Source: Bacilli bacterium (lineage in GTDB: Bacteria > Bacillota_I > Bacilli_A > RF39 > UBA660). From it: a stretch of 10,772 nt of DNA. How positions within the stretch are numbered: position 1 is the stretch's first letter; each line of letters opens with the position of its first letter. The notes under the pieces were generated by a model. The model had not been told where the DNA came from and did no database searches. It was given only the letters and a program-made list of their open reading frames with translations. Where the stretch lies: the NCBI GenBank assembly GCA_900753645.1, contig CAADZW010000012.1:1-10772 (forward strand), written 5' to 3'. A program made the position numbers and the translations under genes. This document shows, piece by piece, positions 1 through 5,343 of the stretch.

Positions 1-106
1 ATGTGGCTAGGTAGTTATAGTCCATGATATGCGTATCTATGAAGTATTAAGAAATAACGATGTATAATTAAAAAAGTGTGTTTATTGCTAATTTTTAAAT
101 AAGAAT

Positions 107-130
107 AAGGAACAATAGTTTCTTTTTTTT
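107..130 (+). terminator. Probable rho-independent terminator of an upstream gene
   Basis: AAGGAAC (107-113), loop AATA, GTTTCTT (118-124) form a 7-bp stem with one G-U pair, followed by an uninterrupted T tract to base 130. The stem is weak (few G-C pairs) but has the right shape and orientation. It would separate the HerA gene from whatever lies upstream. Confidence 0.5.
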
Positions 131-221
131 GCAATTTAAGCAAATAGAAAATATAAGAAGATTATAGGAATTTGTGAAATTTTTTTAAACTTTACCTATT
201 TTCTTTTTTTTAAAAAAATTG

Positions 222-227
222 TATAAT
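222..227 (+). promoter_or_regulatory. -10 element of the HerA promoter
   Basis: TATAAT lies 24 bases before the GTG start. The matching -35 position (199-204, TTTTCT, 17-bp spacer) is poor. Transcription would begin only a few bases before the Shine-Dalgarno sequence, giving a very short leader. Confidence 0.5.
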
Positions 228-250
228 AATTATAATTAGGAGGGATTAAA

Positions 251-2023
251 GTGCTAGGTAATATAATTGGTATTGTCGAAAACGAAGTTTTATTAAAATT
301 AGCTATCGATATTAGTAAATTTGAAAATTTAATTAATGTTCATGTTATCATGGAAGATGGTGATCGGAAATTAGTAGGTGAAATAATAGATATAAAAGAA
401 GGTATCGCTTATGTTAATTTATTAGGTGAGATCATTGGTGATAAGTTTATTTTTGGAGTAATGGTTAAACCGTCTTTTAGTTCAGTGGTAAAATTAATAT
501 CAAAAGAAAAAATACCAATGATTATCGGTGTTGATAATTATAGAGAAAATACGGATATTTATATTGGAACAAGTCCAATTTATGCCGGTGTTAAAATCGG
601 AGCCAATATCAATCAACTTTTTAGTAATCATTTTGCTGTTTTAGGGTCGACTGGCAGTGGAAAATCATGTGGTGTTGCTCGTATCATTCAAAATATATTT
701 GATCGTAAAACTTACATTCCATATCGAGCTAGTTTGTTTATTTTCGATGCTTATGGTGAATATCATAATGCATTTAAAAATATTGGCAATAATCAAGAAG
801 AGATATCTTTTAAATCATATACAACTAATTTACACTTTAGTGAGACAGAAGTTCTTCGAATTCCTGCTTGGTTACTAGGGGTTGATGATTTGGCTTTATT
901 ATTAAATGCCGAAAAGCCATCGCAATTACCAATAATTCAAAAAGCATTACGCTTAGTTAATATTTTTGCTCGTAATGGTGGTGATGCTGATAAACATAAA
1001 AACGATATTATTGCTCGGGCTCTTTTAGATATTTTATCTAGCGGTAATCCTCCGGCTCAAATAAGAGATCAAATTTTTTCGGTTTTGACTTATTATAATA
1101 CACCAGAATTGAATCTTGAGACACCAGTTTTTCAACCTGGATACACACGACCATTAAAACAATGCTTGCTGATCGATGCTTCGGGTAAAATTAGGGAAAT
1201 GGAGTTATTGACGACATTTATTCAAAAATTTGTTCAAGATGATTTAAAGTTAGACTTACCGCATGAGGAAGTTATGTATAATTTAGAAGATTTAGAAAAG
1301 GCTTTTGAATTTGCTTTGATAAGTGAAGGATCCTTAAACAGCGAAAGAGTATATGACGATTCTAATATTCTCAAAGTTAGATTACATTCTTTAGTCAGTA
1401 GTGATGCGAAAGCGTATTTTGAATATGACAAATTTGTTACAAGAGAGCAATATGTAAAAGAATTGTTAACGGCAAATAATGGATTAAAAGCTCAAATAAT
1501 TAATTTTAATATTAATTATATTGATGATCGGTTAGCTAAAAGCATAACTAAAATATATTCCAAGTTATTATTTGATTATGCTAAAGATTTAGATGAAAGA
1601 GCAACGATGCCATTTCATATCATTTTGGAAGAAGCACATCGTTATGTTCAAAATGATAACGACATTTATTTGTTAGGATATAATATATTTGATCGAATCA
1701 CGAAAGAAGGGCGTAAGTATGGTGTCTTATTAGGTCTGATCAGTCAAAGACCAAGCGAACTTTCTGAAACATCATTATCACAATGTAATAACTTTTTAAT
1801 ATTTAAAATGCTACATCCTACTGATGTTGAATATATAAGAAGAATGGTACCTAATATTACTAATGAAATAGTTAAAAGACTAAGAATTTTGCAACCTGGT
1901 AATTGTATTGCCTTTGGTACAGCTTTTAAAGTTCCTGTGATGATTAAATTAGATATGCCAAATCCAATGCCTGAAAGTAGTAGTTGCAATGTTAGTGGTG
2001 TTTGGTTTGTTCAAAAAAAATAA
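251..2023 (+). CDS. HerA-type DNA translocase ATPase (DUF87/HerA-FtsK superfamily)
   Basis: A 590-residue hexameric-helicase-type ATPase. The N-terminal ~85 residues fit the HAS-barrel fold of HerA. Walker A is GSTGSGKS (residues 132-139), Walker B is IILEEAH (E460 and E461 after the hydrophobic strand), and the sensor segment SQRPSELSETSLSQCN starts at about residue 498, all characteristic of HerA. The C-terminus has the usual PNPMPESS tail. The GTG start is supported by AGGAGGG at 238-244. HerA proteins pump double-stranded DNA and act with a nuclease or effector: NurA in archaeal end resection, and SIR2 or DUF4297 proteins in bacterial phage defence. No such partner lies downstream, where a terminator ends the transcript after 30 bases. 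A partner upstream of the window cannot be excluded, although a terminator-like hairpin and a separate promoter argue against a shared operon. The family call is firm; the biological role is open. Confidence 0.88.
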   Translation: MLGNIIGIVENEVLLKLAIDISKFENLINVHVIMEDGDRKLVGEIIDIKEGIAYVNLLGEIIGDKFIFGVMVKPSFSSVVKLISKEKIPMIIGVDNYRENTDIYIGTSPIYAGVKIGANINQLFSNHFAVLGSTGSGKSCGVARIIQNIFDRKTYIPYRASLFIFDAYGEYHNAFKNIGNNQEEISFKSYTTNLHFSETEVLRIPAWLLGVDDLALLLNAEKPSQLPIIQKALRLVNIFARNGGDADKHKNDIIARALLDILSSGNPPAQIRDQIFSVLTYYNTPELNLETPVFQPGYTRPLKQCLLIDASGKIREMELLTTFIQKFVQDDLKLDLPHEEVMYNLEDLEKAFEFALISEGSLNSERVYDDSNILKVRLHSLVSSDAKAYFEYDKFVTREQYVKELLTANNGLKAQIINFNINYIDDRLAKSITKIYSKLLFDYAKDLDERATMPFHIILEEAHRYVQNDNDIYLLGYNIFDRITKEGRKYGVLLGLISQRPSELSETSLSQCNNFLIFKMLHPTDVEYIRRMVPNITNEIVKRLRILQPGNCIAFGTAFKVPVMIKLDMPNPMPESSSCNVSGVWFVQKK

Positions 2024-2053
2024 GTCATCAAACATTTCCTAAATTCAAATTTC

Positions 2054-2080
2054 AACCGCACCAGTAAGGTGTGGTTTTTT
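2054..2080 (+). terminator. Rho-independent terminator of the HerA gene
   Basis: AACCGCACC (2054-2062), loop AGTAA, GGTGTGGTT (2068-2076) form a 9-bp stem with one G-U pair, followed by T residues to 2080. It lies 30 bases after the HerA stop codon. This is the best terminator in the left half of the window. Confidence 0.85.
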
Positions 2081-2092
2081 GATATGATAAAA

Positions 2093-2255
2093 ATGAGCCC
2101 CACCCGGCAAGGAGGAACCTATATATATAATTATACACAATTAACAGAAAAAAGAAAGTAGAAATAGATATTTTATTAAATAAGGTTTATTAATGAGAAA
2201 AGTAGCTACAATATTAATCTATTCAATGATATTAAAGTTATCAAACTTATTTTAG
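2093..2255 (+). pseudogene. Decayed N-terminal fragment of an IS30-family-like transposase
   Basis: Three adjacent frames together read like the start of an IS30 transposase. From ATG 2093 the frame gives ...YNYTQLTEKRK and stops at TAG 2159. The -1 frame from 2158 continues VEIDILLNKVY and stops at TAA 2191. The next frame from 2193 gives MRKVATILIYSMILKLSN and stops at 2253. IS30-family proteins open with a YxxLTxxER(V/Y)xIxxLL segment followed by GxSxRxIAxILxRSxSTIxREI, a helix-turn-helix, so the order and spacing fit. At least two frameshifts or stops and the absence of any DDE catalytic domain make it a dead scar. Its right end runs into the 3' end of the PIN gene on the other strand. 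The call rests on motif memory, not an alignment. Confidence 0.5.
2235..2254. repeat. Left copy of an imperfect ~20-bp repeat flanking the XRE-ImmA/PIN operon
   Basis: AAGTTATCAAACTTATTTT here matches AAGTTATCAAAACTTATTTT at 3909-3928 apart from one inserted A. Each copy folds into a small hairpin (AAGTT/AACTT here) and lies at the 3' end of a minus-strand gene: the PIN gene here, the 68-residue gene on the right. It may be a shared terminator-like element, a homologous codon stretch in two decayed transposase pieces, or an insertion scar. Confidence 0.45.
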
Positions 2256-2767
2256 ACTGCGACTGAATCTTTTTCCAGCTTATTTATTAAATTATTTATA
2301 TCTATTTCTGGTATACGCGTTGTAGAATGTTGTTTTAACAAATTACAGGCATTTACTGCTTTTTTACAAGAGATAATATTATGTTCTTTCATTAATTTAA
2401 TTATTTTTAGTGTCCTAAATACCTCGATACCATTACTTTCTGAATAGTTTTTTAATCTGTTATCACCTGTAGCAAGTATACAATTATTATCTCTTGCTAT
2501 AACATAGTTAAGTAAATCATATGTTGATAATTTCTTTCCTTTTAAAGATAAATTAGTTACTTCTATTAATTGCATTGATGTCGCAGATATAACTTTAAGT
2601 TTATTAATTAATTCAACATTACCAGTTTTTGAATTTATTTCATCATTTTTGATCATATCACTTATATAAACATTATCTAAATTAATAAATTCTTCTAATA
2701 TATTAGCATTATTTAAGTCTGTTATTATATTGGTATCAGTAATTATTATCTTCGCTGTTATATTCAT
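2252..2767 (-). CDS. PIN-domain protein, candidate toxin ribonuclease paired with XRE-ImmA
   Basis: A 171-residue protein whose first ~115 residues fit a PIN nuclease fold. The strand IIITDTNIITDL supplies D11 (and D17), E43 lies in SDMIKNDEI, D84 in STYDLLNYVIARD, and D102 in the terminal ILATGDNRL motif. This is the four-acid Mg2+ site typical of the family. The ~55 C-terminal residues look helical and are not recognised. The ATG start is inside the 3' end of the XRE-ImmA gene (32-base overlap) and is preceded by GAGGG nine bases upstream, so translation is probably coupled. PIN proteins are usually RNases and common toxins. An arrangement of HTH-ImmA fusion plus PIN protein is known in other bacteria (for example Rv2515c/Rv2514c of Mycobacterium tuberculosis, from memory). 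The fold and active site are visible; toxicity and RNA target are inferred. Confidence 0.75.
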   Translation of the reverse strand: MNITAKIIITDTNIITDLNNANILEEFINLDNVYISDMIKNDEINSKTGNVELINKLKVISATSMQLIEVTNLSLKGKKLSTYDLLNYVIARDNNCILATGDNRLKNYSESNGIEVFRTLKIIKLMKEHNIISCKKAVNACNLLKQHSTTRIPEIDINNLINKLEKDSVAV

Positions 2768-3779
2768 CTACTGTAACCCTCAATAGTTCACAAGCTTTAT
2801 TTAATGAAATTATTTGATCGGCCTCTAACTTGCATACTATTCTTTTAAATTGATATGATATTTCAGGGTGAATAGGGTTTGGATCATTTTTTCCTATTCG
2901 TTGACTTAGAAATATGCTTAATTTTTTATATAAGTATTCTGATATAACGTTTAAGTCTTTTAATCTATATATGATTGCCGTATAACTAACTTTAAATTCA
3001 TTTTTAAAAGCGGTTAATTCAAAGAAGTTTATATTTCCTCTTGATATTCCAAATTCATTTATTACTGCTTCTTTTGGCATTAATAAGGCACTTGCAAATC
3101 TATTGCATAATTTTTCTTCATCTGCTTCTTCATTGTTAATATTTAGTATTAAATGCCCTAATTCGTGAGCAATAGTAAACCTTTGTCTAGCACCATCTTT
3201 TATGCTATCAAGTAAAACGATAACCGGAACATTATTTACTATCTCACTTAAACCATCAAAGTCATCAAAACGATTATCTGGGTTTTTTATCTGAATTATA
3301 ATAATACCTAGATTTTCAAGAAGATTAATTAAATCAGATATTGGTTGTTTGTTTGAAATTTTTATATAATTTCTAAAATCATTTGCTGCTTTTTCAGCTT
3401 CATCAAAACTATTGCAAGAATATTTCTTAAGTTTAATATTATTGGTATCTATATTATTCATTTCTATAATTTCTAAATATTTAGCAACTTCATTTTGAAT
3501 TAATTCTTCTAAAAGTTCTAGATTTTGACCAGTTAATCTTTTTTTCTTTCTAAATGAAGTAAATTTCATTTTAGGTGCATTATAAACTTTTAACAAATCA
3601 ATAGATTTAACTTTATATGCGTTTGCAAAATCAATTAGTTTTTTTGAATCTGGTAATATTTCACCTTTTTCATATTTGGAAATGGCAGTAGCGGTCATAT
3701 TAATAAGATTACCTGCGTCTTTAAGCGATAGATTTTTTAATAATCTAATTCTTTTTAAATTTTTCCCGATTTCATTCAT
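2736..3779 (-). CDS. XRE-family HTH / ImmA-IrrE-type metallopeptidase fusion regulator
   Basis: A 347-residue protein. Residues 3-65 form an XRE/Cro-type helix-turn-helix (LKRIRLLKNLSLKDAGNLI, then TATAISKYEKGEILP). A linker follows, then a COG2856 (ImmA/IrrE, M78) zinc-peptidase domain with HELGH at 205-209 and the second conserved stretch EKLCNRFASALLMP from E222, which supplies the likely third zinc ligand. The ATG at 3779 is chosen over the ATG at 3797 because AGGAG lies ten bases before it, while the longer form has no ribosome binding site. Proteins of this type bind DNA as repressors and cleave a regulatory partner, or are themselves inactivated on stress. Here it leads a two-gene operon with the PIN gene and probably represses its own promoter, where inverted repeats are seen. 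It ends in TGA. Domain assignment is secure; the antitoxin role is inferred. Confidence 0.92.
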   Translation of the reverse strand: MNEIGKNLKRIRLLKNLSLKDAGNLINMTATAISKYEKGEILPDSKKLIDFANAYKVKSIDLLKVYNAPKMKFTSFRKKKRLTGQNLELLEELIQNEVAKYLEIIEMNNIDTNNIKLKKYSCNSFDEAEKAANDFRNYIKISNKQPISDLINLLENLGIIIIQIKNPDNRFDDFDGLSEIVNNVPVIVLLDSIKDGARQRFTIAHELGHLILNINNEEADEEKLCNRFASALLMPKEAVINEFGISRGNINFFELTAFKNEFKVSYTAIIYRLKDLNVISEYLYKKLSIFLSQRIGKNDPNPIHPEISYQFKRIVCKLEADQIISLNKACELLRVTVDEYNSEDNNY

Positions 3780-3796
3780 ATTACCTTCACTCCTCA

Positions 3797-3836
3797 TAGT
3801 TTATATTTTACCATATAAAATAAGAAATGTAAACTA
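3797..3836. promoter_or_regulatory. Candidate operator: two nested inverted repeats over the XRE-ImmA promoter
   Basis: TAGTTTA (3797-3803) and TAAACTA (3830-3836) are exact 7-bp inverted arms that bracket the whole promoter. Inside them, TATTTTA (3804-3810) and TAAAATA (3816-3822) form a second exact pair around a 5-base centre and overlap the -10 element. XRE regulators bind such palindromes as dimers, so this fits autorepression. AT-rich sequence makes chance palindromes more likely, so binding is unproven. Confidence 0.5.
3805..3833 (-). promoter_or_regulatory. Promoter of the XRE-ImmA/PIN operon
   Basis: On the minus strand, TTTACA (-35, plus 3828-3833) and TAAAAT (-10, plus 3805-3810) are separated by exactly 17 bases. 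Each differs from consensus at one base (TTGACA, TATAAT). The start site would fall near 3798, just upstream of the AGGAG ribosome binding site. Confidence 0.75.
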
Positions 3837-3837
3837 A

Positions 3838-3929
3838 AATAATGATTGTTTCAATCTAATTTAGACAATAAAAGACAAATAAGTAAATTATTTGCCAGTA
3901 GTTTGAATAAGTTATCAAAACTTATTTTT
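3838..3929. other. Intergenic stretch rich in small inverted repeats
   Basis: GATTG/CAATC (3844-3856, 3-base loop), CAAATAA/TTATTTG (3876-3894, 5-base loop) and AATAAGTT/AACTTATT (3906-3926) follow each other within 90 bases. A plus frame from the TTG at 3846 is open to a TAA at 3945-3947 and contains KRQISKLFASSLNKLSKLI, which has a loose helix-turn-helix look and aligns without gaps to the transposase remnant at 2196-2249. No start codon with a ribosome binding site is seen, so it is not called a gene. Confidence 0.4.
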
Positions 3930-3931
3930 TT
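3906..3931 (+). terminator. Terminator-like hairpin containing the right repeat copy
   Basis: AATAAGTT (3906-3913), loop ATCAA, AACTTATT (3919-3926) form a perfect 8-bp stem followed by T residues to 3931. The T tract is on the plus strand, although no plus gene lies just upstream. It overlaps the stop codon of the minus-strand 68-residue gene, for which it would be a poor terminator because no T run follows in that direction. Confidence 0.45.
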
Positions 3932-4136
3932 AGTTTATATATAATTTAACTTCTTTTGGTTTTTTATCGACGACTTTTGATATGACATCCATACTAAATG
4001 ACATATTAACCATATTATTAATTACTTTGATAAGTATTTCCTCTTTTCCAACTTCGATGCCATGTTTATAATAATACAGTAATTCATTGACTTCGTCATC
4101 AGATAAAACTGCTTTTTTTTCAACAAAATTTTGCAT
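3930..4136 (-). CDS. Small uncharacterised protein (68 aa) resembling the C-terminal tail of Rpn/PD-(D/E)XK proteins
   Basis: Not securely recognised. It is a soluble, mostly helical, acidic/lysine-rich protein with no membrane segment or cysteine. It begins MQNFVEKKAVLSDDEV and then has GIEVGKEEILIKVINNMV and SMDVISKVVDKKPKEVKLYI. The last two parts resemble the (E/I)GxExGKEEILIxVAKNML...IDxIxKxTGLSxEEI tail of Rpn-family recombination-promoting nucleases, but the nuclease domain is absent and nothing like it precedes the start. AAAGGAGG six bases before the ATG is an excellent ribosome binding site and a good promoter lies upstream, so the gene is probably expressed as a small protein and is not merely a leftover. 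It could be a stand-alone remnant kept as a regulator or a lineage-specific small protein. Confidence 0.7.
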   Translation of the reverse strand: MQNFVEKKAVLSDDEVNELLYYYKHGIEVGKEEILIKVINNMVNMSFSMDVISKVVDKKPKEVKLYIN

Positions 4137-4157
4137 ATTTTTCCTCCTTTGTTATCC

Positions 4158-4185
4158 ATTATAATCATATATAAAAAATGTTCAA
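4158..4185 (-). promoter_or_regulatory. Promoter of the 68-residue gene
   Basis: On the minus strand, TTGAAC (-35, plus 4180-4185) and a perfect TATAAT (-10, plus 4158-4163) are spaced by 16 bases. The -10 lies about 20 bases before the start codon, with AAAGGAGG between them. Confidence 0.7.
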
Positions 4186-4281
4186 ATGACCAATTTTCAA
4201 AAAGTGAAGATTAAAGTTTTCTAATTTTAAATTTTGTCTAATACAATTTTAAAAAAAGTGTAAACTATGAGTTAAAATAGC

Positions 4282-4304
4282 TATCCAATTTTGAAAATTG
4301 GATA
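4282..4304 (-). terminator. Hairpin at the 3' end of the radical SAM gene
   Basis: TATCCAATTTT (4282-4292) and AAAATTGGATA (4294-4304) are exact inverted arms around one base, so 9 bp can pair with a 5-base loop. It begins five bases after the radical SAM stop codon. On the minus strand only a short GCTATTTT follows, so termination may be weak. It could also stabilise the mRNA 3' end. Confidence 0.5.
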
Positions 4305-4308
4305 AATT

Positions 4309-5235
4309 TTAATTTTTTTCAACTTTTTGTCCTTGGACGATGTCATTTTGGGCCATATATTTATCGATATCATTTAAAACACAGACTTTTTTAACTAACC
4401 AAAATGGAGTAATTAAATCTTCGACTTTTGGATCACCAGTTAATCGATGAATGACAATCTCTTTTCGTAAATATTGTAATTGTTGACAAACAATTTTAAC
4501 ATATTCAGCTTGGGATAATATTTTAAAAGGTTTTTCGCGATATAGTTTTTCTAAAGCTGTATTTTTAAGAACATACAACATATGAATTTTTACACCCTGA
4601 ATATCTAAGTTATTTAAGTATTTAACTGTTGCTAACATCATTTCTTCTGTTTCATACGGAAGACCATTTATAATATGAACAACGACGTTGATGTTTCGCT
4701 TTCGCAATTTAGCAACCATTTTAGAAAAACTTTTTAGATCATGACCGCGATTGATTAAATTTGCTGTTTTTTCGTGAATCGTTTGTAATCCTAATTCGAC
4801 AGTTAAAAAAGTCCGTTTGCTTAAATCTTCCAAATAATCTAAGCATTCTAAAGAAATACAATCAGGTCTAGTAGCTATTGCTAATCCGACTACATCTTCT
4901 AATTTTAAAACTTCTTCATATTTTTCCTTTAATTCCTCTAGAGGAGCATAAGTGTTAGTTCTAACTTGAAAATAGGCGATGTATTTTCCATGGGGCCATT
5001 TTTTATTCATCATATTTTTCCCTTTGTTAAATTGTTCAGTTAAACTATCTTCAATTTTGCCTGCATATTCACCACTACCAGAATTACTGCAGTAAATACA
5101 TCCGCCACTTTTTAAATGAGGACAAGAAAATCCAGCATTTAAACTGACCTTCATAATTTTTTGGCCGAATTTTTGCTTGTAATAATAGTCTAAAGTATGA
5201 TATCTTTTATTGTTATCAGAATATTGAAATTGCAT
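4309..5235 (-). CDS. ytqA: Radical SAM protein, YtqA/YhcC family (TIGR01212)
   Basis: A 308-residue radical SAM enzyme closely resembling Bacillus subtilis YtqA. The opening YSDNNKRYHTLDYY is the family signature. The [4Fe-4S] cysteines are C38, C46 and C49 (CPHLKSGGCIYC); the loop between the first two is shorter than in YtqA as I recall it. Further conserved blocks are GKYIAYFQVRTNTYAP, ATRPDC, VELGLQT, HIINGLPYE, GVKIHMLYVLKNT and the late HRLTGDP. YtqA has been reported, to my recollection, to act in Gram-positive synthesis of the tRNA wobble base mnm5(s2)U (proposed name MnmL), upstream of the methyltransferase MnmM (YtqB). No ytqB lies in this window. The frame extends to a TTG at 5310, but that start lacks a ribosome binding site. 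The ATG at 5235 follows GGTGA and a well-placed promoter. Family call firm; reaction inferred. Confidence 0.9.
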   Translation of the reverse strand: MQFQYSDNNKRYHTLDYYYKQKFGQKIMKVSLNAGFSCPHLKSGGCIYCSNSGSGEYAGKIEDSLTEQFNKGKNMMNKKWPHGKYIAYFQVRTNTYAPLEELKEKYEEVLKLEDVVGLAIATRPDCISLECLDYLEDLSKRTFLTVELGLQTIHEKTANLINRGHDLKSFSKMVAKLRKRNINVVVHIINGLPYETEEMMLATVKYLNNLDIQGVKIHMLYVLKNTALEKLYREKPFKILSQAEYVKIVCQQLQYLRKEIVIHRLTGDPKVEDLITPFWLVKKVCVLNDIDKYMAQNDIVQGQKVEKN

Positions 5236-5250
5236 TAAATCACCAAATAA

Positions 5251-5279
5251 ATTATACCATTTTGTAAAAAGATTGTGAA
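5251..5279 (-). promoter_or_regulatory. Promoter of the radical SAM gene
   Basis: On the minus strand, TTCACA (-35, plus 5274-5279) and a perfect TATAAT (-10, plus 5251-5256) are spaced by 17 bases. Predicted initiation near 5244 would leave a leader of about nine bases before the ATG at 5235, close to leaderless. This position supports the ATG over the upstream TTG start. Confidence 0.65.
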
Positions 5280-5292
5280 ATTTTTGTAAAAA
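5260..5292. repeat. 11-bp direct repeat between divergent promoters
   Basis: TTTTGTAAAAA occurs exactly at 5260-5270 and 5282-5292, a period of 22 bases (about two helical turns). Each copy is followed by ATTG one or two bases later. The copies lie in the divergent promoter region of the radical SAM and carrier genes, the first inside the minus promoter spacer. They could be binding sites for a shared regulator; low sequence complexity is the caveat. Confidence 0.45.
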
Positions 5293-5295
5293 CGA

Positions 5296-5323
5296 TTGAT
5301 ATTTTACCAATTTTTGCTATAAT
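5296..5323 (+). promoter_or_regulatory. Promoter of the YfcC/DcuC-like carrier gene
   Basis: TTGATA (5296-5301) and an extended -10, TGcTATAAT (TATAAT at 5318-5323), are spaced by 16 bases. It is followed by GGAGG at 5330-5334, nine bases before the ATG. The -35 boxes of this and the opposing promoter are only 16 bases apart. Confidence 0.75.
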
Positions 5324-5343
5324 TGTCTTGGAGGTTAAGATAA

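Larger units (their letters stand above)
1..250. other. Intergenic region upstream of the HerA gene
   Basis: No gene can be supported here. All three plus frames meet a stop early (8-10, 12-14, 25-27). Frame 1 is open from base 1 to the TGA at 25-27, so an upstream gene could end there, but a nine-codon tail cannot be identified. A short run after the TAG at 8-10 also stays open to the TAA at 65-67. The terminator-like hairpin at 107-130 argues that some plus-strand gene does end before it. The rest is AT-rich leader holding the HerA promoter. Confidence 0.6.

Noticed and set aside
1-67. Possible 3' end of an upstream plus-strand gene
   Set aside because: Frame 1 is open only to the TGA at 25-27 and another short run ends at 65-67. 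Too short to recognise or to choose a frame.
1234-1989. Minus-strand open frames opposite the HerA gene
   Set aside because: They overlap the conserved ATPase core on the other strand and look like shadows of it.
2093-2161. 22-codon ATG frame as a small gene
   Set aside because: No ribosome binding site before the ATG, which lies just after the HerA terminator. It reads better as the first piece of a frameshifted transposase.
3780-3797. Earlier ATG at 3797 for the XRE-ImmA protein
   Set aside because: It would sit at the predicted transcript start without a ribosome binding site, while the ATG at 3779 has AGGAG at ten bases.
3844-3926. Series of short inverted repeats as a CRISPR-like or integron-like array
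   Set aside because: The arms differ in sequence, there is no repeated unit with spacers, and such hairpins are frequent in AT-rich DNA.
4137-4281. Possible extra small gene or regulatory RNA between the 68-residue gene and the radical SAM gene
   Set aside because: Only the promoter of the 68-residue gene is visible. No open frame with a ribosome binding site and no riboswitch-like fold was seen.
5236-5310. N-terminal extension of the radical SAM protein to a TTG start
   Set aside because: No Shine-Dalgarno before the TTG, it covers a good promoter, and the family begins at the YSDNNKRYHT segment.
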